NCBI GenBank assembly: GCA_021162805.1
Contig: JAGGXZ010000045.1
Location: 1-49,811, forward strand
Length of the DNA stretch: 49,811 nt
DNA from: Candidatus Poribacteria bacterium
GTDB taxonomy: Bacteria > Poribacteria > WGA-4E > B28-G17
Reading direction: 5' to 3'
How positions within the stretch are numbered: position 1 is the first letter of the stretch; each line of letters starts with the position of its first letter. Of this stretch, positions 7,585 to 16,514 are shown piece by piece. Position numbers and translations under genes: made by a program. The notes under the pieces were generated by a model. That model did no database searches, had not been told where the DNA came from, and saw nothing but the letters and a program-made list of their open reading frames with translations.

Positions 7585-9011
7585 AGGGCGAAAGGGTTAT
7601 CCTGGTTGCCGATAACGATAAGAGGCTTAGAGAAGCGATATCCTACGCTGTGGATGCTGAAGGATGTCGTGTGATACCGGTTTGTAATCAGATCGAGGCG
7701 CTCAATTGCTTGGAGAGAGAGAACGTCGATGTAGTGATAGCTGCCCTTAAGGAGCCAGATATAGACGGCATAAAGCTGCTAGAGGTGGCTAAGTTGAGAA
7801 ATCCCGATGTCGGAGTGGTCCTTGTGACCGAGCGAAACACGATAGATGTGGATTTGGCGGTTAAGGCGATGCGGGCGGGCGCGACCGATTTCCTCACCAA
7901 ACCGGTCAACCTGGATAAGCTCGCCATCATCATCAATCGGGTCTTCCAACAGCAACGCCTTATATCCGAGAACAAAGAGCTACACAAGCAGATCGAGGAA
8001 AACTACGACCATCTGTTAACGGGACGATCCGAGAAGATAAGGGAGCTGAGACGTAAAATCTCTCAGATAGCCCCTACCAACGCCACAGTTTTAATACAAG
8101 GTGAAAGCGGCACCGGTAAAGAGTTGGTCGCACGGGCCATTCATCTGCATAGCTTCCGAAAGGATAAACCCTTCATCGCTTTCAACTGTGCCGCCCTCAA
8201 CGAGAACCTGGTCGAAAGCGAACTTTTCGGTCACGAGAGGGGAGCCTTCACAGGCGCATACAGAACTCGTATGGGCAGATTCGAGCTCGCCGACGGCGGG
8301 ACGCTCTTCCTAGATGAGATCGGCGAGATGGATCTCAGGGTGCAGGCGAAGCTGCTTAGGGCTCTAGAGACAGGTGAATTCGAGAGATTAGGCGGCACGA
8401 AGCCGATAAAAGTCGATGTCAGAATCATTGCCGCCACGAATAAGGATCTGGAGAACGAGGTGAAAAGAGGTAGGTTCAGAACCGATCTCTATCACAGGCT
8501 TAAGGTCGTCACCGTTCAGATGCCACCTCTTAGAGAGAGACGAGAAGATATTCCTCTCCTGGTTGAGAGATTCATCGAGGAGTTAGGCCGGAAGAACGGC
8601 AAGAGGGTTAAAGGCATAACCGGAGCTGCCCTTAAAGCGCTGATGAGATACGATTGGCCGGGAAACGTAAGGGAGCTCAAAAATTGCATCGAGAGCGCCC
8701 TGGTGGTGACCGATGGGGATAAGATCACGCTTGACGATCTGCCCGATCACGTGTTACACTCCATCGGACGGAAACCCATGGATATCCCTCCCGCTCCCGC
8801 CACTCAATCCGATCGCCTCGGCCCCGCTTATCCCAGGATCCAGGTCGGAATGAGCATGGAGGAGGTCGAGAGAGAGATCATAAGGGCAACCCTTGCATAT
8901 ACCGGCAACAATAAAACCCTTGCGGCCAAGATCCTCAATATCGGCAAAAAGACGATCTTCAGGAAGATCAAGAAGTATGGGATTAAGATGGATGAGATAG
9001 AAGGGTTGTGA
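7581..9011 (+). CDS. sigma-54-dependent NtrC-type regulator with degenerate receiver
   Basis: 476 residues. Receiver domain about 1-125, AAA+ sigma-54 activation domain about 145-385 with Walker A GESGTGKE, the GAFTGA loop and Walker B GGTLFLDEIGEM, and a C-terminal Fis-type helix-turn-helix about 440-470 (NNKTLAAKILNIGKKTIFR). It should remodel sigma-54 RNA polymerase at enhancer-dependent promoters. In the receiver, Asp11, Asp13, the Thr of LVTERN and the Lys of FLTKPV are present, but the phospho-acceptor position in DVVIAALKEPDIDG is Ala55. No histidine kinase gene is adjacent. It is therefore likely controlled by something other than phosphorylation, or is constitutive (inference). Its operon continues into a BatD-like and a MoxR gene. 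Confidence 0.93.
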   Translation: MKGERVILVADNDKRLREAISYAVDAEGCRVIPVCNQIEALNCLERENVDVVIAALKEPDIDGIKLLEVAKLRNPDVGVVLVTERNTIDVDLAVKAMRAGATDFLTKPVNLDKLAIIINRVFQQQRLISENKELHKQIEENYDHLLTGRSEKIRELRRKISQIAPTNATVLIQGESGTGKELVARAIHLHSFRKDKPFIAFNCAALNENLVESELFGHERGAFTGAYRTRMGRFELADGGTLFLDEIGEMDLRVQAKLLRALETGEFERLGGTKPIKVDVRIIAATNKDLENEVKRGRFRTDLYHRLKVVTVQMPPLRERREDIPLLVERFIEELGRKNGKRVKGITGAALKALMRYDWPGNVRELKNCIESALVVTDGDKITLDDLPDHVLHSIGRKPMDIPPAPATQSDRLGPAYPRIQVGMSMEEVEREIIRATLAYTGNNKTLAAKILNIGKKTIFRKIKKYGIKMDEIEGL

Positions 9012-9015
9012 TAGA

Positions 9016-9471
9016 ATGCAATGGCTCTCAACTTTTATGTTCGTCATTCTACCCTCTTTTGTTCTTTTAGGTTTGGGAACTGTTCTGCTCAGGTTCTTTC
9101 GAAAGGGTAAAGAGGAAGCTCATTCCCAGGAATCCCACGAGAAGGATCAGGAGGATGAGCTGGCTACCGCTGTTTCAATTCTCAATGCCAAAGGTCCCGT
9201 CGAATACTGCGCATATCTGGCCTCGCTTGTCAGAAAGCATCTCAGCCAGAAATATGAAATAGAGGCCGGAAGCATGACCACCGGTGAGATAATCTCGAAG
9301 CTGCTGCATAATCTGTCAAACGTCGATGCCGATTATGCCGGTGAGATACTAAGAATGTGTGAGATGGTGCAGTTCTACGGATATAAACCTTCCAGATCCG
9401 AGATCAAGCATCTCTATCAATTGGCCCGCAAACTGGTCTCTGAACGTGAAGAAGATGCGCCCTCAGGATGA
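9016..9471 (+). CDS. membrane-anchored BatD/DUF4381-like protein
   Basis: 151 residues: one N-terminal transmembrane helix (about 5-27), a charged linker, then a helical cytoplasmic domain from about 48 on. The pattern VRKHLSQKYEIEAGSMTTGE followed by MCEMVQFYGYKPSRSEIKHL matches the helical domain found at the end of BatD and in DUF4381 proteins of MoxR-associated operons (family recalled, not searched). The MoxR gene follows with a 17-bp overlap, which supports the assignment. Probably part of a MoxR-assisted maturation module at the inner membrane. Starts four bases after the regulator stop. Confidence 0.7.
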   Translation: MQWLSTFMFVILPSFVLLGLGTVLLRFFRKGKEEAHSQESHEKDQEDELATAVSILNAKGPVEYCAYLASLVRKHLSQKYEIEAGSMTTGEIISKLLHNLSNVDADYAGEILRMCEMVQFYGYKPSRSEIKHLYQLARKLVSEREEDAPSG

Positions 9472-10414
9472 AGCTTCGATCGAAAGGCTTTTGGAGGAGA
9501 TCTCCAAGGTCATAGTCGGTCAGGAACATCTCATCGAGGGGTTGATAATCGGCCTGTTCTGCGCAGGTCACATCCTGATAGAAGGTGTTCCTGGGTTGGC
9601 CAAAACGACAGCCGTTAAAACCTTAGCTTCAGCCATCGATGTCGAATTCAACCGGATCCAATTCACACCCGATCTCCTACCGGCAGATCTGATAGGCACG
9701 ATGATCTACAATCCGGCCGATAGAAGCTTTCATCCCCGAAAAGGACCTATATTCACCAACCTGCTTCTGGCGGACGAGATAAACAGGGCACCGGCTAAGG
9801 TTCAGAGCGCTCTGCTTGAAGCTATGCAGGAGAGACAGGTCACAATAGGCGATATCACCTTTCCACTTCAAGAACCCTTTATGGTGCTGGCCACGCAGAA
9901 TCCCATAGAACAGGAGGGAACTTATCCGCTCCCGGAGGCGCAGATCGACAGGTTCATGTTAAAGCTGAAGCTCGACTACCCCTCCAGAGAGGAGGAGCTT
10001 AAGATCATGAGGCGGATGAGCAAAGGGGAGGAGTTCAAAGTGGAACCTGTTATCGGAGCCCCAGATATACTGCGCATGAGGGATGAGGTGCGCAAGATCT
10101 ACATCGACTCGAGGCTGGAGGAGTACATTGTGGATATCGTTCGGGCAACCAGATCTCCCTCCCAATTCGGCTTGGCCGATCTCGAACCGCTTATCGAATA
10201 CGGGGCATCACCGAGGGCAAGCATCTATCTCTCGATGACCTCTAAAGCACATGCATTCTTACAGGGACGGGATTTCGTCCTGCCCGAGGACGTACAAGCC
10301 ATGGCGATGGACGTGTTGAGACACAGGATCATCCTATCCTATGAGGCCGAAGCGGAGGAGATAACGCCGGAGTGGATCATCACCCGGATCCTTGAAACGA
10401 TTGAGCTTCCATGA
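9455..10414 (+). CDS. MoxR-family AAA+ ATPase
   Basis: 319 residues, the normal size of MoxR. Walker A GVPGLAKTT (about 40-50), Walker B LLADEINRAPAKVQSALLEA (about 103-122), the VTIGD insert strand and sensor-1/arginine-finger segment LATQNPIEQEGTYPLPEAQI. MoxR proteins are chaperone-like ATPases that usually work with VWA-domain partners on assembly or metal insertion. ATG at 9455 is chosen because the upstream frame is swallowed by the BatD-like gene; GTG at 9446 is an alternative. The DUF58/VWA genes that normally follow are absent: the next gene is rpe on the other strand, overlapping the last 35 nt. Confidence 0.92.
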   Translation: MRPQDEASIERLLEEISKVIVGQEHLIEGLIIGLFCAGHILIEGVPGLAKTTAVKTLASAIDVEFNRIQFTPDLLPADLIGTMIYNPADRSFHPRKGPIFTNLLLADEINRAPAKVQSALLEAMQERQVTIGDITFPLQEPFMVLATQNPIEQEGTYPLPEAQIDRFMLKLKLDYPSREEELKIMRRMSKGEEFKVEPVIGAPDILRMRDEVRKIYIDSRLEEYIVDIVRATRSPSQFGLADLEPLIEYGASPRASIYLSMTSKAHAFLQGRDFVLPEDVQAMAMDVLRHRIILSYEAEAEEITPEWIITRILETIELP

Positions 10415-11093
10415 TCTGCAATCCCAGGGATATCGCCTCTTTAAGTCGAAGAGCGTTTTCGAAGAGCGTTCCTCCTTTATGAAAGAGACTGCTCGTTCCG
10501 GCCACCAGGATATCCGCCCCGGCGGCGATCATCCCGGGTATATTCTCAAAGCTGACGTTACCGTCCACCTCTATGGGTATGTTCAGCTCGCTTTCATCGA
10601 GGAATTTCCTGCAATCTTTTATCTTGCGAAGGGCATAGGGAACTGCCTTCTGACCGGAGAAACCGGGGTTTACGGTCATGATGAGGACAAAATCGATCCG
10701 CTCCAATACATATGTGAGGGACGAGATCGGTGTCGAGGGATTAAGCGCTGCCCCAGCTTTGATCCCATGTTCCCTAATGAGCGACAGAAGGCGATCAAGA
10801 TGGATGGCCGATTCGACGTGAACAGCGATCTGATCAACTCCGATGGGGATCAACCTCTCGATGAAAAGCTCGTTATTCTCCACCATCAGATGCACGTCAA
10901 ACGGTAGATCGGTTATAGATCGGAGCTGTTCCAAGATCGCCAACCCCAACGGTATATTCGGGACGAAGTGCCCGTCCATCAGGTCGAAGTGAAGAAGATC
11001 CACACCGATCCTCTCCAGACGACGAACCTCATCCTCCAAATGACATAGATCGGCGCACATCAGTGAAGGCGAAATCTTAACGGAGTTCGCCAT
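10380..11093 (-). CDS. rpe: ribulose-phosphate 3-epimerase
   Basis: 237 residues. Interconverts ribulose 5-phosphate and xylulose 5-phosphate in the pentose phosphate pathway. The family signatures are complete: ISPSLMCAD, HFDLMDGHFVPN (metal-binding His and catalytic Asp), DVHLMV, MTVNPGFSGQ, EVDGN (second catalytic Asp) and AGTSSLF at the phosphate site. Start ATG at 11093 with GGAGGG upstream. Its 3' end overlaps moxR by 35 nt in convergent orientation, with no terminator visible between them. Own promoter at 11147-11176. Confidence 0.94.
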   Translation of the reverse strand: MANSVKISPSLMCADLCHLEDEVRRLERIGVDLLHFDLMDGHFVPNIPLGLAILEQLRSITDLPFDVHLMVENNELFIERLIPIGVDQIAVHVESAIHLDRLLSLIREHGIKAGAALNPSTPISSLTYVLERIDFVLIMTVNPGFSGQKAVPYALRKIKDCRKFLDESELNIPIEVDGNVSFENIPGMIAAGADILVAGTSSLFHKGGTLFENALRLKEAISLGLQIMEAQSFQGSG

Positions 11094-11146
11094 CTATGAT
11101 ATCCCTCCGGGGTCAAGCCCACGCTCGGGAAATCCCCATATTCCGA

Positions 11147-11176
11147 ATTATACTGAATCGTTAAAAACCCTGTCAA
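11147..11176 (-). promoter_or_regulatory. promoter of rpe
   Basis: Reading the minus strand: TTGACA (11171-11176), 18-bp spacer, TATAAT (11147-11152), a perfect consensus pair about 55 bp upstream of the rpe start. It lies back to back with the promoter of the cohesin gene. Confidence 0.75.
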
Positions 11177-11180
11177 TGAT

Positions 11181-11209
11181 TTGAAAATTCCTTCCGGAAG
11201 TAGTATAAT
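11181..11209 (+). promoter_or_regulatory. promoter of the cohesin/dockerin gene pair
   Basis: TTGAAA (11181-11186), 17-bp spacer, TATAAT (11204-11209), followed by about 80 nt of leader before the GTG start at 11292. Only four bases separate its -35 box from that of rpe. Confidence 0.75.
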
Positions 11210-11291
11210 TAAAGAGCCCCCCTGAATGGGACGTCCTTCCGCGTTATTCCCGGTCGGGGAAAACAACAAACGACAGAGGTGAGGTGAAAAG

Positions 11292-11792
11292 GTGATCTTT
11301 TTAGCAACGTCGGTGTTAATCCTGGCCCTGACGGCAAGTGAGGGCGAGGTTTACATCCCTGATATGAACCTTCAACCCGATGTCAGGCAGATCTCCGTTC
11401 CCGTGAAAGTCGAAAACGTAAAAGGGGTGATGGCGATCTGGCTGGAGATAGATTTCGATCCGATGATGCTTGAAGCCACTAAGATCCTCCTCTCAGATGC
11501 GACGAAAGGGATGATAAGCTCGACCAATATAACGAACGGGACGGTTATGGTCGCGATGGCTGGGATCAACCCGATTGACCTGGACGGCGAACTCTTCAAG
11601 ATCGAGTTTAAATTGACCGACAAAATGAAGGAGGGTGTGGTGACGAAGCTGAAGATAGTAAAAGCCGATTTCAATGAGGGTGCTATCCAAGTGGAGACAA
11701 AGGACGGCCGGATATCTCTAGGTAAACCGTCGGCCGTTGTGCCTAAACATAAGAGGATAAGCATATGGGCTGAGATGAAAAAAGCAGGTTAA
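11292..11792 (+). CDS. secreted single-cohesin protein with tryptophan-type tail
   Basis: 166 residues from a GTG start preceded by GAGGTGAGGTGAAAAG. A short hydrophobic leader (about 1-17, IFLATSVLILALTAS) is followed by one cohesin-like beta-sandwich (about 20-145: V-x-VENVKGVMAIWLEIDFDP, then LFKIEFKLTD), and the chain ends KHKRISIWAEMKKAG, a divergent version of the C-terminal tail seen in four other proteins here. The next gene, 20 nt downstream, carries a dockerin, so the two products may bind each other (inference). Exported; function probably cell-surface attachment. Confidence 0.8.
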   Translation: MIFLATSVLILALTASEGEVYIPDMNLQPDVRQISVPVKVENVKGVMAIWLEIDFDPMMLEATKILLSDATKGMISSTNITNGTVMVAMAGINPIDLDGELFKIEFKLTDKMKEGVVTKLKIVKADFNEGAIQVETKDGRISLGKPSAVVPKHKRISIWAEMKKAG

Positions 11793-11812
11793 ATCCGCAA
11801 GGGAGGTGAGGT

Positions 11813-14800
11813 ATGAAGAGGGCAGTTTCATCCGTTTTGCTTGTAATATTGGTGGGGATCGCTTTTAACACGGCGATCCATCTCGACGCCCAACCGGTCA
11901 CACCTGCAGATATAAACGCCGCTATAGCCCACGGTCTGAGATGGCTCAGGGCACATCAAAACCCAAACGGGTCTTGGGGCTACGCCTCCTTAGACCCGAG
12001 GCCGGGGAATCCCCCACACGATAATGTCACGCCAGGTGATGTCGCCCTTACTGGGTTGTGCGCCCTTGCGTTTTTAAACCATGGTATCACCGAAAGCGAT
12101 CCCGCCGTAGCCAACGCCATTAAGTATCTGCTGGCGAACGTCCGCGCCGATGGGGCGATAACCAACGGCGATTATCCTACATATCAAACCTCCATAGCCA
12201 TCCTGCCCCTCATCGCCACGGGTAACCCCGCGTACACGACGGTGATCCAGAACGCCAGGAATTTCCTGCGCGGCATCCAGAACACATCTATTCCCACAAG
12301 CGATCCCGCCTACGGCGGATGGGGATATGGCTGGGAAGGTTGGGAGCCGCCGGGTGAAGAGAACGGCGATCTGATCGTGAGAGATAACCCTAACGACTGG
12401 GGCGTAACCCCGTCATCGCCCCCTTTCTGGCTTAGCCCGGATATATGGGTGGACAACGACGGTGATGGCGTTCCGGATAAGATAATCCCCGGAAAGACAA
12501 ACAGGCTGTTTGCTGCCGTGCACAACATAGGTTCGGCACAGCTAACCAACGTGACGGTCGAGTTCTACTCGGATTTCGTGACTGCCGGATTTGACTTCAA
12601 TTCCGCCGTTCTGATCGGCACGGCCACCATTCCATCTATCATGCCGACCAGCACCGAGATCGTGGAGGTTCCCTGGAACGTCCCCCTGCCGAATCCACAG
12701 CCGGGTGAAGGGGGACCGCTTTGTGTGGGGGTGAGGGCTTTCAGCTCCGGCGATCCGCTTACCTCTCCTAACAGCGTTCCATATGATAACAACATCGCCC
12801 TGCGTAACTTCTTCCCAATAAAGGCACGACCGGGACAGACGGTGAATTTCGATTTCAAGGTACATAACAACCAGACCACGGCCGGAAGCGTGTCGCTCGA
12901 TCTCAACCTGAATGTGCCTTCGGGATGGAAGGTCTCCTTCGACAAGCCCGGACCTTTCAGCCTTTCACCGGGAGACAGCCTCTTCGACATCCTGAAGATC
13001 GAGATTCCCCCCGCCGCTTCGCCAGGCGATAGGGGTGAGATAGATGTGATCGAGAAGATCGGATCGAATGTCATCGGCGGATTCAGAGTGGCGGTGTTGG
13101 TCGTTCCCAAGAAGGTGGGCATAACAAACTTGAACGTGCAAAGTGGAAAGCAATATCAGATCTCCGATGCCGTTCCCGGCTCGTTATACTATATCGACCG
13201 GGATTACAGGTTTGTCTCGCTGCCTACGCCGTTGATGGATGGTGTGCTGATAATGACGGCGGATGAGGATGGAGACTCATGTGCCACCGATTTTCTGACT
13301 TTTGACGTCGACGTTCCCGTCACGCTTTACCTCCTGCGCGACAGCCGCGGCGATGAGGATAAAGGCGGCAAACCCCCTCAGTGGCTTTCAAGCGGTTTCG
13401 AGCGGATCACCGGCTGGCAGGTCGAGACGACGGACCCCGGTATGGGATATTTCACCGTCTGGAAGGCCGATTTCGATGCAGGGACGATTCAGCTCGGCGG
13501 AAACGCATGCTCACCCGCGGAGGGGCAGGAGTCGAACTACGTGGTGATCGTCATGCCTCGATCCGTCGGCCTTGCGGGGCCGCAGATGCCCGAACTGCCG
13601 CCTGTAGAGACGGTGATCGGATGGGATGTGTGGAACCCGGGTCCGATCTATAAGCTCCCAGGATCACCGTATCCGACGGGGAAACACTGGGCCGATCTCT
13701 CAAACACCCAGTGGGCGATAATGGCCTTGGAGCATTTCCCACCGCCCGGAACGCCGTGGCGGGATAAGGCGCTCGTGTTTGTCGAGAATTGTCAGAAGGA
13801 TGATCCCACCGACAGGCCCGGAGGCTTCATCTACAGCCCTGTCCCTGGAGCACCTAGATCGACTCACCCCTTCGGCAGCATGACCTATGCCGGGATATGG
13901 TCGTATAGGCTACTTGGGATTCCCGTCTCCGATCCGAGGGTTCAGGGCGCCTTGAGATGGGTGGAACATCACTACTTTGTGACCGAGAATCCGCCTTACG
14001 CCGACTGGGTGCTTTACTATAACTACCTCACAATGGCCAAGGCACTAAGGCTTTGCGGGATAAAGTATATAACCTCGGGTGGGGTGCCCCACGATTGGTA
14101 TCTGGAGCTCGCCACCGTGCTCGTCCATAATCAACTTTTTGACGGCAGCTGGGTCAACTCCGCCGATCCCTCGTTGGGCGAGTGGAGTCGAGCGCTGTGC
14201 ACAGCGTATGCGCTCCTGACGCTTGAGACGGGGATTCTGCCTCCCAGCCATCCCATCGTGGTCACGGTAAGCCTCACCACATCCCCACTTGAACTGCACA
14301 TCTACGATGCCCTCGGCAGACACACCGGCCTTAAAGACGGCCAGGTTGAGGAGGGGATACCGGGAACGACCTATACCTCCACAGACGGAACTGTCGAGAT
14401 CGCCCTTTCAGACCCCGACGTCGGCGGGTATATGATCGTCGTACGTTCCACGGCTGACTCCGATCATGATTTCACGCTCACGATCAGAGGGAAGATGGAT
14501 GAGGAGGAGGTATACAGTAAGGAGTTTACGGGGACTTTGCCCCCCGGAGGAAGCAAGAGGTTCAACATGTTCCTGTCGTCGATCATGGGTGGGTTGACGC
14601 TTTTCGCCGAGGAGACCGGCATGCCCAAAGCCAGCATCTCCGTCGATCCCTCCGCCTTACATATCGATGCGGCACAGGGTGAAACCGGATCAGCGACGCT
14701 CGACATCACCGAGACGAGCGGGAACGACGTAGATCTGCTGCTCGTTGCGACGGAGATGAAAGGCGAAGGGGATATCACGCTTCCGATCGAGTTCATAAGC

Positions 14801-16456
14801 TTCAGCGAACCGGAATTCAGCCTTAAGGCCAACGGCACACATCAGGTGGAGGTGAGGGTCAAGGTGCCCGCTGATCTGCCCGTGGGCCAATATACGGGCT
14901 CCCTCATAATCCTCGACTCATCCAGATTCGTTATGGCGAGGATCCCCGTTGATCTGGCGGTATCTCAGGGAACCCCAGCTCAGATATCAGGTGTGGTGGA
15001 GGATAAAAATGGAGAGCCAATCCAGGGCGCATCGATATCGATGATCGACGAGAGGGGGATATATACCGAGCTCGGCGTGACGGACGAAAACGGAGGCTTC
15101 AGCTTCGACGTCATTAAGGGTTCCTCCTTCATACTGAGGGTGTATAAGGAGGGATATATACCGTATGTCATCGGGATAACCGCTCCGAGTGAGAACCTGA
15201 AAATCGTCCTTGAGGATCTACCCAAGGTACCCGAGATCGCCAAATTACCTCACACCTCGTGGGTTTCCGGGAAAGCTGAGATAAAGGTTCCAGGGAAGGG
15301 TTTCATACCTGTAAGGCCCGGCGATGTGGTGATAGCTGGCGATAGTAAAAACGGGGCGCTGGCGATCTGGATCGTCACCCAGGCAGGGAGATACGGCCCG
15401 ATGCCTATCCCCGGGGATGATCCGAACACACCCGCAGATGAAGGCATGACGGAGAATGAGGAGATCCTCTTCTGGATAAACGGCAATCCGGCCACCCCGC
15501 TTGGCCCCGATCAGGCGTCCTGGGCCCAGGGCAGATCGCTGACGATCAATCTGGGAGGGAAGGAGTATAAAATCCGACTGGGGGATGTCTCCGGCGACGG
15601 AAGGGTCACCTCCTTCGACGCCTCGCGAATCCTACAGTATCTCGTTGAGCTATACCAGATTCCATCTGAAAGGCAAGAGCTCGCCGACGTAGATGGGAAT
15701 AGGGAGATAGGACCGATGGATGCCGTGTGGATATTGAGGTTCGTCGTGGGTATGATTAGCAGCTTCGATGAGGTGTCATCCAGGTCCGGGATCAATCCAG
15801 CGCCGCCGGGTAACCTCTCCATATCGATGCCTGATTCGACGGCTGACGCGGATGGCCTCGTCAAAGTGCCGATCTCGATCAAGGCGACAGGGTTGTGTGG
15901 CGGAATGATGAAGCTGAGCTACGACCCTGCCATTCTCACGCCGATCGACATCTCATGTGATCTGCCTGAGTTCGCTTGGGCCAAGAACGGCGGCGAACTC
16001 ACGATCGCCTTCGCTTCCGCCGCGGAGATCGAGGAGATCAAGGCGGTGATAACCTTCAAGGTTGAGGATAAACTCGACACATATCTCCGGATTTCAGATC
16101 TCATCCTGAATGAGGCACACTTAAATCCGTCAAGTCTAAGGGCGAGGATCGATGTGATACCTGAGGAGACGGTCCTTCTCCCCAACTTCCCCAATCCGTT
16201 TAACCCTGAAACGTGGATCCCGTTCAAACTGGCTCATGAGTCCGATGTGAGGATCGAGATCTACGATCTGTCAGGCAGGCTGGTGAAGAGGCTAAACCTA
16301 GGACGGCTGAAGGCGGGGTACTATACGGCGAGGGGAACAGCGGCACGCTGGGATGGACGGAACGAAAGAGGCGAGAGAGTCGCGAGCGGCGTTTACATCT
16401 ACCAACTCCGAGCCGATGGAAGGAGCTTCTCCAGGAAGATGGTCATATTGAAATGA
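11813..16456 (+). CDS. giant secreted protein: split alpha/alpha-toroid, dockerin, cohesin and FlgD-like C-terminus
   Basis: 1547 residues with a signal peptide (about 1-26). Order: first half of a squalene-cyclase/prenyltransferase-like alpha/alpha toroid (about 30-170, repeats with NPNGSWGYA), a CARDB-like domain (about 215-310), an NPCBM/NEW3-like sandwich (about 340-425), an unassigned sandwich (about 440-590), second half of the toroid (about 620-825, repeats with FDGSWVNSADPSLGEW), further beta-sandwiches (about 830-1045), a carboxypeptidase-regulatory-like domain (about 1050-1120), a dockerin (about 1255-1320: DVSGDGRVTSFDA and DVDGNREIGPMDA), a cohesin-like module (about 1340-1445) and the NPFNPETWIPF C-terminal module (about 1452-1547). 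It carries both halves of a cohesin-dockerin pair and follows a cohesin gene. Probably a cell-surface scaffold or binding protein; I see no enzyme active site. Confidence 0.88.
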   Translation: MKRAVSSVLLVILVGIAFNTAIHLDAQPVTPADINAAIAHGLRWLRAHQNPNGSWGYASLDPRPGNPPHDNVTPGDVALTGLCALAFLNHGITESDPAVANAIKYLLANVRADGAITNGDYPTYQTSIAILPLIATGNPAYTTVIQNARNFLRGIQNTSIPTSDPAYGGWGYGWEGWEPPGEENGDLIVRDNPNDWGVTPSSPPFWLSPDIWVDNDGDGVPDKIIPGKTNRLFAAVHNIGSAQLTNVTVEFYSDFVTAGFDFNSAVLIGTATIPSIMPTSTEIVEVPWNVPLPNPQPGEGGPLCVGVRAFSSGDPLTSPNSVPYDNNIALRNFFPIKARPGQTVNFDFKVHNNQTTAGSVSLDLNLNVPSGWKVSFDKPGPFSLSPGDSLFDILKIEIPPAASPGDRGEIDVIEKIGSNVIGGFRVAVLVVPKKVGITNLNVQSGKQYQISDAVPGSLYYIDRDYRFVSLPTPLMDGVLIMTADEDGDSCATDFLTFDVDVPVTLYLLRDSRGDEDKGGKPPQWLSSGFERITGWQVETTDPGMGYFTVWKADFDAGTIQLGGNACSPAEGQESNYVVIVMPRSVGLAGPQMPELPPVETVIGWDVWNPGPIYKLPGSPYPTGKHWADLSNTQWAIMALEHFPPPGTPWRDKALVFVENCQKDDPTDRPGGFIYSPVPGAPRSTHPFGSMTYAGIWSYRLLGIPVSDPRVQGALRWVEHHYFVTENPPYADWVLYYNYLTMAKALRLCGIKYITSGGVPHDWYLELATVLVHNQLFDGSWVNSADPSLGEWSRALCTAYALLTLETGILPPSHPIVVTVSLTTSPLELHIYDALGRHTGLKDGQVEEGIPGTTYTSTDGTVEIALSDPDVGGYMIVVRSTADSDHDFTLTIRGKMDEEEVYSKEFTGTLPPGGSKRFNMFLSSIMGGLTLFAEETGMPKASISVDPSALHIDAAQGETGSATLDITETSGNDVDLLLVATEMKGEGDITLPIEFISFSEPEFSLKANGTHQVEVRVKVPADLPVGQYTGSLIILDSSRFVMARIPVDLAVSQGTPAQISGVVEDKNGEPIQGASISMIDERGIYTELGVTDENGGFSFDVIKGSSFILRVYKEGYIPYVIGITAPSENLKIVLEDLPKVPEIAKLPHTSWVSGKAEIKVPGKGFIPVRPGDVVIAGDSKNGALAIWIVTQAGRYGPMPIPGDDPNTPADEGMTENEEILFWINGNPATPLGPDQASWAQGRSLTINLGGKEYKIRLGDVSGDGRVTSFDASRILQYLVELYQIPSERQELADVDGNREIGPMDAVWILRFVVGMISSFDEVSSRSGINPAPPGNLSISMPDSTADADGLVKVPISIKATGLCGGMMKLSYDPAILTPIDISCDLPEFAWAKNGGELTIAFASAAEIEEIKAVITFKVEDKLDTYLRISDLILNEAHLNPSSLRARIDVIPEETVLLPNFPNPFNPETWIPFKLAHESDVRIEIYDLSGRLVKRLNLGRLKAGYYTARGTAARWDGRNERGERVASGVYIYQLRADGRSFSRKMVILK

Positions 16457-16472
16457 TGGATGGTATTTGCGG

Positions 16473-16505
16473 GGAGCCAGGGAGGTCTTGATCCTCCATG
16501 GCTCC
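16473..16505. terminator. terminator hairpin between convergent genes
   Basis: Thirteen-base stem with one mismatch (16473-16485 GGAGCCAGGGAGG with 16493-16505) and a 7-nt loop, placed between the stop of the 1547-aa gene and the repaired stop of the LamG pseudogene. The T-rich stretch after it is weak on either strand; it may serve both directions. Confidence 0.65.
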
Positions 16506-16514
16506 TCCTTTACT

